From contig NZ_SSOJ01000153.1 in assembly GCF_029871205.1 (NCBI RefSeq), forward strand, positions 1 to 64,000: a stretch of DNA of 64,000 nucleotides, given 5' to 3'. Of the stretch, positions 56,638 through 64,000 are shown in pieces. Positions within the stretch are counted from its first letter, which is position 1. Every line of letters starts with the position of its first letter. A program made the translations under genes and the position numbers. This DNA comes from Pseudomonas sp. BN417 (GTDB lineage Bacteria; Pseudomonadota; Gammaproteobacteria; Pseudomonadales; Pseudomonadaceae). The notes under the pieces are model-generated. The model was given only the letters and a program-made list of their open reading frames with translations. It had not been told where the DNA came from and ran no database searches.

Positions 56638-57876
56638 TCAGGCCTCCTGTTGGAAATCGGTGAAGTGGCGATCGGAATCGGCCAAGCGGCGGATCAGCGC
56701 CGCTGGCTGCCAATGGGGGCCGAAGCGCTCGGCCAAGGCCTCAAGGCGTGTGCGAATGGCTGGCAGACCCTGGTTGTCGGCCCAGGTCATGGGCCCGCCC
56801 TTGTCGACCGGGAAGCCATAGCCGTTGAGGTAGACGGTGTCGATGTCGGCACTGGAGGCGGCGATGCCCTCTTCGAGGATCTTCGCCCCTTCATTGACCA
56901 GGGCCAGCAGGCAACGCTCGAGGATTTCCTCGGCGCCGATGTCGCGACGTTCGAAGCCGAGCTGCTCGGAGACCTGCAGGACCAGGGCATCCACCTCCGG
57001 GTCGTGCTCGGCGTGACGGCTGCCCTCGGCGTAGCGGTAATAGCCCATGCGCGCCTTCTGGCCGAAGCGGCCCAGTGCGCAGAGGCGGTTGTCCACCTGC
57101 ACCGCCGGGACGTCCTGGCCCTTGCCGGCCAGTTCGCGGGCGCGCCATTCCAGGTCGATGCCCACCACGTCGTACATACGGAACGGCCCCATGGCGAAGC
57201 CGAAGCCCTGCAGGGCGCCGTCCACCTGGTGCGGGTAGGCACCCTCCAGCAGCATCATTCGCGCCTCGCGCACGTAGGTGTGGAGCATGCGGTTGCCGAT
57301 GAAGCCCTTGCAGTTGCCGGCCACCACGCTGACCTTGCCCATCCGCCGGCCCAGGTCGAGGGCGGCCGCCAGCACGGCCGGGTCCGTGTGTGCGCCGCGG
57401 ACGATCTCCAGCAGCTTCATGATGTGTGCAGGGCTGAAGAAGTGCAGGCCGAGGACCTGCTGCGGGCGCTGGGTGACGGCGGCGATGGCGTCGATATCCA
57501 GGGCCGAGGTATTGCTGGCGAGGATCGCCGTCGGTTTCAGGTGGACGTCCAGCTCGCGAAAGATGCCCTGCTTGATTTCGAGGTTTTCGAAGACGGCCTC
57601 GATCACCAGGTCCACATCGGCCAGGGCCTCAATGCCCTCCACCGGAATGATGCGCGCCAGGCGCTCGGTGGCCTGGGCTTCGCTGATGCGGCCCTGGTGC
57701 ACGTTGTGGGCATAGGTATCGGCCACGACGCCCCGGGCTTGCGCGAGCATCGACGGATTGTTGTCCAGCCAGCTCACCTCGAGGCCGGCGCTGGCCAGGC
57801 TCATGACGATACCCCGGCCCATGGTGCCGGCGCCGATCACGGCGGCCCGCTGGATATTGAATGTGCTCTGGGTCAT
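56638..57876 (-). CDS. 3-hydroxyacyl-CoA dehydrogenase
   Basis: This 412-residue NAD-dependent dehydrogenase oxidises 3-hydroxyacyl-CoA. The N-terminal Rossmann domain has AAVIGAGTMGRGIVMSLASA, and the catalytic His is in GLHFFSPAHIMKLLEIVRG. Two C-terminal 3HCDH domains follow (GFIGNRMLHTYVREA and the second half from about residue 300). This resembles the dehydrogenase half of FadB without the hydratase. MTQSTFNIQRAAVIGAG is chosen over an upstream start. It is first in the minus-strand operon with the acyl-CoA and iron alcohol dehydrogenases, and divergent from a LysR gene. Confidence 0.92.
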   Translation of the reverse strand: MTQSTFNIQRAAVIGAGTMGRGIVMSLASAGLEVSWLDNNPSMLAQARGVVADTYAHNVHQGRISEAQATERLARIIPVEGIEALADVDLVIEAVFENLEIKQGIFRELDVHLKPTAILASNTSALDIDAIAAVTQRPQQVLGLHFFSPAHIMKLLEIVRGAHTDPAVLAAALDLGRRMGKVSVVAGNCKGFIGNRMLHTYVREARMMLLEGAYPHQVDGALQGFGFAMGPFRMYDVVGIDLEWRARELAGKGQDVPAVQVDNRLCALGRFGQKARMGYYRYAEGSRHAEHDPEVDALVLQVSEQLGFERRDIGAEEILERCLLALVNEGAKILEEGIAASSADIDTVYLNGYGFPVDKGGPMTWADNQGLPAIRTRLEALAERFGPHWQPAALIRRLADSDRHFTDFQQEA

Positions 57877-57924
57877 CGGTCGTCCTCTTGTTGTTGTGGC
57901 AGAGCTGACGAACGCGGCCACCCT

Positions 57925-57996
57925 GTAGGAGCCAGCTTGCTGGCGAATGCCCCGCGGGGTTCGCGAGCAAGAACTCGGCGTCCATCTCGCTCCTAC
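57925..57996. repeat. REP palindrome pair
   Basis: GTAGGAGCCAGCTTGCTGGC opens and TCGCTCCTAC closes, with GTTCGCGAGCAAG between. It lies in the divergent gap between the 3-hydroxyacyl-CoA dehydrogenase and LysR genes. Confidence 0.75.
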
Positions 57997-58103
57997 GGTG
58001 ACTCCGCCGCAGCCAGGGCCGCGTCCTCATGAAATCGCCCATCACCATAAGGAAGCCGGTACTATTTTTGAAATTTAGTCTTGTGATAAGGGGAATTCGC
58101 CAG

Positions 58104-59003
58104 GTGAATACCTCGAACTTCGACCTCAACCTTCTACGCGTGCTGGACGCCCTGCTGCGCGAGCGCAATGTCTCCCGCGCAGCGGAACGCCTCTCCCTCA
58201 GCCAGCCGGCCGTGAGCAACGCACTGAACCGACTGCGCGAACTGCTCGGCGACCCGCTGCTGGTGCGTGTGGGCCGTGCCATGCAGCCCACGCCTCGGGC
58301 CCTGGCGTTGGAAACGCCGATTCGCGCGGCGCTCAAGCAAATCGAGCAGAGCCTGGTGGTTGGCGAAGGCTTCGACCCGGCACGCAGTCGCCAGCGCTTC
58401 ACCGTGGCGCTGACCGACTACGTAGAGCTGATCTGCATGCCGCGCCTGCTGCAGCAGCTGGCCGAGGAAGCGCCGGGCGTGAAGATCGCCATCCGCAACC
58501 TCTCCCCCAGCCTGCCCGCCGAGGCGCTGGACCAGGGCGAACTGGACCTGGTGCTGGGGCGCTTCGAGAGCATTCCCACGCGCTTTTCCAGTCGCCGCTG
58601 GATGAGCGAAACCCTGCGCCTGGTGGCCCGCCAGGACCATCCGGCCTTGCAGCAGGCGCCCGATCTCGCGGCGTTCCTCAGGCTACGCCACCTCTGGGTG
58701 CACGGAGGCCAGACCAAAGGCATGGTCGATCAGTGGCTGGGAGAACAGGGGCTGGCGCGGGAGATCGTCTACACCACGCCCAACTATCTGCAGGCCGCCC
58801 ACATAGTCGCCGACACCGATCTGACCGTGGTGCTGCCAACGCGACTGGCCCAGCACTTCGCGCGCCTGCTGCCGCTGCAGGTGCATCCCCTGCCGTTTGC
58901 CCTCGATCCCTTCCACCTGGACCTGGTAAGCGTGGCCCAGCGCGAAGGCGACGAGGCCCTGCAATGGCTCATCGAGCGGCTGCTGGCCATCGGGCGCATA
59001 TGA
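58104..59003 (+). CDS. LysR-family transcriptional regulator
   Basis: This 299-residue regulator has an N-terminal winged helix-turn-helix (NVSRAAERLSLSQPAVSNAL, about residues 22-41) and an effector-binding domain of the NodD/SyrM-like type (FTVALTDYVELICMPRLL). The GTG at 58104, preceded by GGGGAATTC, gives the conserved FDLNLLRVLDALLRE start. It is divergent from the 3-hydroxyacyl-CoA dehydrogenase operon and, by LysR habit, probably controls it in response to a pathway intermediate. No LysR box could be assigned with confidence. Confidence 0.9.
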   Translation: MNTSNFDLNLLRVLDALLRERNVSRAAERLSLSQPAVSNALNRLRELLGDPLLVRVGRAMQPTPRALALETPIRAALKQIEQSLVVGEGFDPARSRQRFTVALTDYVELICMPRLLQQLAEEAPGVKIAIRNLSPSLPAEALDQGELDLVLGRFESIPTRFSSRRWMSETLRLVARQDHPALQQAPDLAAFLRLRHLWVHGGQTKGMVDQWLGEQGLAREIVYTTPNYLQAAHIVADTDLTVVLPTRLAQHFARLLPLQVHPLPFALDPFHLDLVSVAQREGDEALQWLIERLLAIGRI

Positions 59004-59038
59004 AAACGCCGCCGCTGCGCAAGGCAGCGGCGGCGTTT

Positions 59039-59145
59039 CGTAGGTTGGTGCAGAGCGAAGCGAAGCCCAACGCTCCAATGCAAGCAATGAGGGGGAGCGC
59101 TGCGCACTCCATGTTGGGCTTCGCGGGCTCAGCGCCAACCTACGG
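59039..59145. repeat. GTAGGTTGG inverted intergenic repeat
   Basis: GTAGGTTGG (about 59040) faces CCAACCTAC (about 59143), with inner GAAGCCCAAC and GTTGGGCTTC also complementary. It is a large cruciform-capable element between the convergent LysR and nitroreductase genes and may act as a terminator for both. Confidence 0.7.
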
Positions 59146-59151
59146 AGACCA

Positions 59152-59754
59152 TCAGAACTGGTTGTGGATCACCGCTTCGTCGAAGGCCAGCTTGCCGATG
59201 CGCGGCTTGGCTTCGATGGCCTGCTTGCCCACGGCCACCATCAGGCCGATGGCGTGATTCTCCGGCAGGCGGATCAGGTCGGCCACGGCGTCGAAGTCGA
59301 AGCCGTCCATGGGGCAGCTATCCAGGCCCTTGCCGCGGGCGGCGAGCATCAGGGTCTGGGCCACCAGGCCGCAGCTGCGCATCACTTCGTCGCGCTGTAC
59401 CTGGGGCTTGCCGCGGTAGTAGGTGTCGATGGCGCCGGCCATGAAGTCCTGCACCGGCTGCGGGGCTTCGGCCCAGACGCGGGCGGCGTCCTTTTCCCAG
59501 GCATCCAGGCGGGCGCAGACCAGCACCAGCATGGACGCCTCGGTCACCTGGGCCTGGCCCCAGGCCACATCACGGATGCGCTGACGCAGGGCCGGGTCGC
59601 TGACTTCCACCAGGCGCACGTGCTGCAGGTTGAACGCGGTGGGCGCGAACAGGGCCAGTTGCAGCAGTTCGTCCTTCTCCTCGCGGCTCAGGCTGTGGCT
59701 GGTGTCATAGCCCTTGATGGCACGGCGGCTGCGGATGGCGTCATCGATATGCAT
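59152..59754 (-). CDS. Nitroreductase-family FMN protein
   Basis: This 200-residue oxidoreductase uses FMN and NAD(P)H to reduce nitro compounds or quinones. The N-terminal SRRAIKGYDTSHSLSREEKD and FAPTAFNLQHVRLVEV bind FMN, and CGLVAQTLMLAARGKGLDSC and GLMVAVGKQ are conserved. The annotated start MHIDDAIRSRRAIK is preferred to an upstream extension because it matches family length and has GGAG before it on the minus strand. The natural substrate is unknown. It is probably a single-gene unit. Confidence 0.9.
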   Translation of the reverse strand: MHIDDAIRSRRAIKGYDTSHSLSREEKDELLQLALFAPTAFNLQHVRLVEVSDPALRQRIRDVAWGQAQVTEASMLVLVCARLDAWEKDAARVWAEAPQPVQDFMAGAIDTYYRGKPQVQRDEVMRSCGLVAQTLMLAARGKGLDSCPMDGFDFDAVADLIRLPENHAIGLMVAVGKQAIEAKPRIGKLAFDEAVIHNQF

Positions 59755-59889
59755 GGAAAGCTCCTGGAGAGGCGAGGTAAAAAACTGGCGCCATCCTAAG
59801 CAGGCAGCGCCCCCGGTACCAACACCGATTAACGATGGAATCGATCGAAAAATCCGCATGGCCCGGTTTTCCTGGGGGCGAGATTTTCC

Positions 59890-59917
59890 TGTAGGGGCGA
59901 ATTCATTCGCCCCTACA
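59890..59917. repeat. Short palindrome related to the TGTGGGGGCGA repeats
   Basis: TGTAGGGGCGAATTCATTCG followed by CCCCTACA: a compact form of the ends found at 26382 and 41336. Confidence 0.6.
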
Positions 59918-59926
59918 AAAGCCTTT

Positions 59927-61861
59927 TCAGCCGGTCTGGCGTGCCACCCAGTCGCGCACCGCGGCGTAAGGGTAGGCCTCCAGCGCCGCGAAACCCGGCA
60001 GGCTGCGCGCCTTGAGACGGGTGAAGAGCGGTGCGGTGATGCCGCAGAGCAGGCGGGTCAGGCACTCGGCGCTGGGCGGCATGCCCTTCTGCTCTTCGTG
60101 ACGGCGGATGAAGGCACCGCACAGGGCGTGGAAATCCTGGCGCTCCAGCGGTGGCAAGGATGGCGGCTCGGGCAGGCGCGCCACCTGGCCCCGGCAGACC
60201 GAGCAGTGACCGCAGCGCTCAGGCACCTCGCGGTCGCCGAAGTAGTTGGCCAGCCGGGCGCTGAGGCAGCTCTCGCTGGCGAACAGGGCGAGCATCGCGT
60301 GGATGCGGGCGATCTCGCTGTTTTCCTGCTGGTGGAAGTAGGCGTGCAGCTCCCCGCTCAGCGCTTCCAGGTCGAAGGCGGGGCTAAGCAGGGTATAGAC
60401 CTCGGTCATCTGCTTGCTTTCCAGCTCGATCCAGCCGCGTTCCTGGAAGTAGTCCAGGGCCTTCACCACGCGGCTGCGCTCGGCCTGGTGTTGACGATAG
60501 AGGCTGTCGAAATCCACCGTGCACCAGGTGCGCGCGCGGGTGGAGGTCTGCACCAGGGCCTCGACGAACTGCCGGCGCTCGCCTTCGAATTTCTGCACCA
60601 GCGCCTCGGGTTCGAGCAGGTACTTGAAGCGGTACTCGGCGAAGTAGGCGAACAGCGGCGCGATGATGCCGCGCAGCTCCAGCTGCACCAGCAGTGTCTT
60701 CAGCGGCAGTTGGCGGATGTTGCTCTGTTCGGACAGCGCGTTAAGCATCAGCTCCCAGCGGTCCCCACCCGTTCCGGCGGCCTTGAGCTCCTCCAGCACC
60801 AGGCGGATGCCGACCAGCTCCGGCGTATCGCCATAGACGAAGTTCTCCAGCACGTTGAGGCTGTCGCGGTTGGCCAGCACCAGGCAATCCGAGGCCAATC
60901 CGTCGCGCCCGGCGCGGCCGATCTCCTGGCTGTAATTCTCCACCGACTTGGGCAGGTCGTAGTGCACGACCTGGCGGATATCGCGCTTGTCGATGCCCAT
61001 GCCGAAGGCAATGGTGGCGACCATGATGTTCACTTGGCCGGCCATGAACTGGCGTTGCAGCGCTTCCCGCGCCTCATGGGGCATGCCGGCGTGGTAGGCG
61101 CTGGCGGCGATGCCACGCTGGGACAGGCGCAGGGCGACCTCTTCGGCGGTCTTCTGCAGGGTCACGTAGACGATGGCCGGCTGCCCGGCGCGTGGTGCCA
61201 GCCAGTCCACCAGGCGGCGCAGCTTGTCGCCGCCGGCCACCGGCTCGACCAGTAGGTTGAGGTTCTCGCGGTAGAAGCCGGTGGTGATCACATCGGCATC
61301 GGCGATGACGAATTTGCGCTGCATGTCGGCGATCACCGCCGGCGTTGCGGTGGCGGTCAGCAGCAGCACCTGGGGAATGCCGAACTGGCGCTGGTACTCG
61401 GGCAGCTTGAGGTAGTCGGGACGGAAGTTGTGACCCCACTCGGAGATGCAGTGCGCCTCGTCCACCACCAGCAGGGAAATCGGCACCTGCTGGATGAAGC
61501 TGCGGAAGCGCTCGTTCTTCAGGCGCTCCACCGAGATCATCAGGATCTTCAGCTCGCCGGAGCGCGCCCTGGCCATGACCTCGCTGGCCTCCTCGCGGCT
61601 TTGCGCCGAGTCGATGCTGGCGGCGGCGATGCCGTGGCGATGGAGGAAGGCGAGCTGGTCCTGCATCAGCGCCAGCAGTGGCGACACCACCAGGGTCAGG
61701 TGCGGCAGGTGCAGGGCCGGCAACTGGTAGCACAAGGACTTGCCGGAGCCGGTGGGGAAGATGGCGGCGGCCGAGCGGCCGGCCAGCACGGCGCTGACCG
61801 CCGCCTCCTGGCCGGGGCGGAACTGGCGGAAGCCGAAGACGCGTTCGAGTGTGTCGTGCAT
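59927..61861 (-). CDS. RecQ-family ATP-dependent DNA helicase
   Basis: This 644-residue 3'-5' helicase has SF2 motifs in order: motif I FPTGSGKSLCYQLPAL, Ia VVSPLLALMQDQ, II LVVDEAHCISEWGHNFRPDY, III LLLTATATPAV, and VI YSQEIGRAGRDGLASD. A zinc-binding region near the C-terminus (SCLSARLANYFGD then CGHCSVCRG) is in place of the usual RecQ position. No clear HRDC domain is seen, so this looks like the second RecQ-like helicase of pseudomonads rather than RecQ itself. The ATG at 61861 has AGGAGAG upstream. Role in repair or replication restart is inferred. Confidence 0.88.
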   Translation of the reverse strand: MHDTLERVFGFRQFRPGQEAAVSAVLAGRSAAAIFPTGSGKSLCYQLPALHLPHLTLVVSPLLALMQDQLAFLHRHGIAAASIDSAQSREEASEVMARARSGELKILMISVERLKNERFRSFIQQVPISLLVVDEAHCISEWGHNFRPDYLKLPEYQRQFGIPQVLLLTATATPAVIADMQRKFVIADADVITTGFYRENLNLLVEPVAGGDKLRRLVDWLAPRAGQPAIVYVTLQKTAEEVALRLSQRGIAASAYHAGMPHEAREALQRQFMAGQVNIMVATIAFGMGIDKRDIRQVVHYDLPKSVENYSQEIGRAGRDGLASDCLVLANRDSLNVLENFVYGDTPELVGIRLVLEELKAAGTGGDRWELMLNALSEQSNIRQLPLKTLLVQLELRGIIAPLFAYFAEYRFKYLLEPEALVQKFEGERRQFVEALVQTSTRARTWCTVDFDSLYRQHQAERSRVVKALDYFQERGWIELESKQMTEVYTLLSPAFDLEALSGELHAYFHQQENSEIARIHAMLALFASESCLSARLANYFGDREVPERCGHCSVCRGQVARLPEPPSLPPLERQDFHALCGAFIRRHEEQKGMPPSAECLTRLLCGITAPLFTRLKARSLPGFAALEAYPYAAVRDWVARQTG

Positions 61862-61920
61862 GGGGGTCTCTCCTGTACCTGCCATCAGCGGACCTCTCAT
61901 CCTAGGGAGAGCCATTGTAT

Positions 61921-61976
61921 GAACGAGCTTGCTCGCGAATTGCCTGAATCCGGTTCGCGAGCAAGCTCGCTCCTAC
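61921..61976. repeat. REP palindrome pair
   Basis: ACGAGCTTGCTCGCGAA faces TTCGCGAGCAAGCTCGCTCC across a short spacer, between recQ-like and pckA. Confidence 0.75.
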
Positions 61977-62006
61977 AGGTTCAGATTCGTAGGATGGGCC
62001 GGAAAT

Positions 62007-62034
62007 GAAGAAGCCGCCCGGAGGCGGCTTCTTC
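62007..62034 (-). terminator. Terminator of pckA
   Basis: GAAGAAGCCGCC pairs with GGCGGCTTCTTC around CGGA, 20 bases beyond the pckA stop. The U-rich end on the minus strand is weak but the stem is strong. Confidence 0.7.
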
Positions 62035-62053
62035 GATCAGGACGCGGTGCGGC

Positions 62054-63598
62054 TTAGAGCTGCGGGCCGGCGTTCTTGATGGCGTCGGAGACGTCGAACT
62101 TCTTGAAGTTCTCGACGAACTGCTTGGCCAGGGTCTTGGCGGCTTCGTCGTAGGCAGCCTGGTCAGCCCAGGTGTTGCGCGGGTTGAGCAGGTTGGTGTC
62201 GACGCCCGGAACGGCTTTCGGCACGTCCAGGTTGATGATGTCCAGGTGCTCGGTCTCGGCACCGATCAGCGCGCCACTCTGGATGGCGGCGATCACGCCA
62301 CGGGTGGTCGGGATGTTGAAGCGCTTGCCGACGCCGTAGCCACCGCCGGTCCAGCCGGTATTGACCAGGTAGACCTTGGAGCCGAAGCCCTTGATGCGCT
62401 TGATCAGCAGTTCGGCGTACTCGCCGGCCGGGCGCGGGAAGAAGGGCGCGCCGAAGCAGGTGGAGAAGGTGGACTTGATGCCACCGCCGGAACCCATTTC
62501 GGTGGAGCCGACCAGCGCGGTGTAGCCGGACAGGAAGTGGTAGGCAGCCTGCTCGTTGTTCAGGATGGAAACGGGCGGCAGGACACCGGTCAGGTCGCAG
62601 GTCAGGAAGATCACTGCATTCGGCTCGCCGGCGCGGTTGGCCTCGACGCGCTTCTCCACCAGCTCCAGCGGGTAGGCGGCGCGGGTGTTCTGGGTCAGGC
62701 TGTCGTCGCTGTAGACCGGCAGGCGGGTTTCCGGATCCAGCACCACGTTTTCCAGCACGGCGCCGAACTGGATGGCTTTCCAGATCACCGGCTCGTTCTT
62801 CTCGGACAGGTCGATGCACTTGGCATAGCAACCGCCTTCGATGTTGAACACGGTGCCCACGCCCCAGCCGTGCTCGTCGTCGCCGATCAGGTAGCGGCTC
62901 GGGTCAGCGGACAGAGTGGTCTTGCCGGTGCCGGACAGACCGAAGAACAGGGTGGTATCGCCCTCTTCGCCCACGTTGGCGGCGCAGTGCATCGGCAGCA
63001 CGTCTTTTTCCGGCAGCAGGAAGTTCTGCACGGAGAACATGGCCTTCTTCATTTCACCGGCGTAGCGCATGCCGGCGATCAGCACTTTCTTGGCGGCGAA
63101 GTTGAGGATCACGCAGCCGTCGGAGTTGGTGCCGTCACGCTCCGGCTCGCAGACGAAGTTCGGCGCGTTGATGATCTGCCATTCCTGGCGGGACTGCGGG
63201 TTGTACTGTTCCGGATTGATGAACAGGCAACGGCCGAACAGGTTGTGCCAGGCGGTCTCGGTGGTCATCTTGACGGCCAGGTAGTGCTCGGGATCGGAGC
63301 CGACGTGCACATGGGAGACGAAACGCTCGCGTTCGGTCACATAAGCTTCGACACGGGCCCACAGTGCATCGAACTTGTCCGCCGGGAAGGGGCGGTTGAT
63401 GTTGCCCCAGGCGATCTTGGCGTCGGTGCTCGGCTCTTGAACGATGAAACGATCTGCCGGAGAACGACCGGTGCGGTGGCCGGTTTTCACTACCAACGAA
63501 CCGTTGGCGGCCAGTTCACCCTCGCCACGGCGAATGGCCTCTTCGACCAGTTGCGCGGCGCTGATATCGGTGTACACGGCGTTATTGGCTTGCGTCAT
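62054..63598 (-). CDS. pckA: Phosphoenolpyruvate carboxykinase (ATP)
   Basis: This 514-residue enzyme decarboxylates and phosphorylates oxaloacetate to phosphoenolpyruvate, the entry to gluconeogenesis. The kinase-1a P-loop is [17 protein letters not shown]. Other family motifs are [30 protein letters not shown], the metal-site IGDDEHGWG and [13 protein letters not shown]. It is monocistronic with its own terminator; its promoter lies in 63599-63794. The pckA-hslO neighbourhood is conserved in Pseudomonas. It also supplies PEP that a pyruvyl transferase such as the one at 12005 would use. Confidence 0.97.
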   Translation of the reverse strand: MTQANNAVYTDISAAQLVEEAIRRGEGELAANGSLVVKTGHRTGRSPADRFIVQEPSTDAKIAWGNINRPFPADKFDALWARVEAYVTERERFVSHVHVGSDPEHYLAVKMTTETAWHNLFGRCLFINPEQYNPQSRQEWQIINAPNFVCEPERDGTNSDGCVILNFAAKKVLIAGMRYAGEMKKAMFSVQNFLLPEKDVLPMHCAANVGEEGDTTLFFGLSGTGKTTLSADPSRYLIGDDEHGWGVGTVFNIEGGCYAKCIDLSEKNEPVIWKAIQFGAVLENVVLDPETRLPVYSDDSLTQNTRAAYPLELVEKRVEANRAGEPNAVIFLTCDLTGVLPPVSILNNEQAAYHFLSGYTALVGSTEMGSGGGIKSTFSTCFGAPFFPRPAGEYAELLIKRIKGFGSKVYLVNTGWTGGGYGVGKRFNIPTTRGVIAAIQSGALIGAETEHLDIINLDVPKAVPGVDTNLLNPRNTWADQAAYDEAAKTLAKQFVENFKKFDVSDAIKNAGPQL

Positions 63599-63794
63599 GT
63601 GGTTCCCCGTCGGCGAAAGGCCGAGTCCTCCAAACGATTTGTAGTGGGTACTGGGACCCGCTACCGCGAAAAAAGTGCGCGCGATTATGCCAGAAAAGCC
63701 CGCTTTGGGTAGAAACCTCCTGTCAGACTGGCATATTCATGACCGATAATCGCACCGCGGTCATACAGCGACCCTTGAGGCACACTACCTCATT

Positions 63795-64000
63795 TCAGTG
63801 GCGCGTTTCCGATGGTGCGCCACTGCCGCCACCGGCGAACAGCTGGGCGATATCCGCCGCGTCGAAGCTGTAGCGCTGGTTGCAGAACTGGCAGTCGATC
63901 ACCACGGTGCCGCCACTTTCCTGCAGCAGGGCTTCGGCGTCGTGCTGACCCAGGCTGACCAGCGCATTGGCCGAACGCTGGCGCGAGCAGCTGCAGCGGA
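63795..64000 (-). CDS. hslO: Hsp33 redox chaperone, C-terminal part
   Basis: The window ends inside this minus-strand gene; only the last 68 codons are present, to the stop at 63795-63797. Translation gives [17 protein letters not shown] and later [19 protein letters not shown]. The CxC and CxxC pairs are the four zinc ligands that make Hsp33 a redox switch: oxidation releases zinc and activates holdase activity. The N-terminal domain lies outside the window. It is followed by pckA in the same orientation. Confidence 0.9.
   Translation of the reverse strand, partial: RCSCSRQRSANALVSLGQHDAEALLQESGGTVVIDCQFCNQRYSFDAADIAQLFAGGGSGAPSETRH

Overview
The window looks like the chromosome of a high-GC Pseudomonas. 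The evidence is a catabolic arginine deiminase operon arcDABC followed by a FabY-type ketoacyl synthase, cysQ, nudE and yrfG. Further on come an iron alcohol dehydrogenase / acyl-CoA dehydrogenase / 3-hydroxyacyl-CoA dehydrogenase / LysR block, a nitroreductase, pckA and hslO. From memory this is close to the P. aeruginosa rmlB-to-hslO order. Pseudomonas-type REP palindromes lie in many intergenic gaps. No rRNA, tRNA or CRISPR array was seen.

Bases 1-4222 are a mobile, repeat-rich edge. They hold an IS481-family element that starts on the first base of the window, a trypsin-like lipoprotein, and an intact ISL3-family element with a perfect 8-bp target duplication. The ISL3 copy lies about 240 bp upstream of a large exopolysaccharide locus.

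Bases 4466-26270 encode that locus. First come a Wzb phosphatase, a Wzc tyrosine kinase and a specialised NusG paralogue, RfaH. After a 660-bp leader carrying a 13-base ops (RfaH recruitment) element comes wcaJ, a UndP sugar-phosphate transferase. An AT-rich module then encodes a Wzy-like polymerase, a pyruvyl transferase, a Wzx-like flippase and a GT4 glycosyltransferase. A remnant of a metallo-beta-lactamase-fold gene marks the junction before this module. Next are colanic-acid-type GDP-fucose genes (gmd, fcl, wcaI, gmm, manC), and finally an export module yjbE-wza-yjbF-yjbG-yjbH with a VanZ-like gene. The inferred product is a fucose-containing, probably pyruvylated, Wzy-dependent polymer whose long operon is antiterminated by a locally encoded RfaH.

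Bases 27034-31560 hold a FleN/MinD-like ATPase divergent from rmlBACD (dTDP-L-rhamnose). A 116-bp tandem repeat array follows, then an orphan dctB-dctD two-component pair, then arcDABC behind a probable ANR box, then fabY. The rest (43.6-64 kb) is mostly conserved core: cysQ-nudE, yrfG, a LysR regulator, fdhD with a YdeP-type molybdoenzyme, two paralogous glycine-zipper proteins, sstT, a thioesterase, a fatty-acid-type oxidation cluster, a nitroreductase, a RecQ-family helicase, pckA and the 3' end of hslO. All functions are read from sequence motifs and family knowledge; no database search was run.
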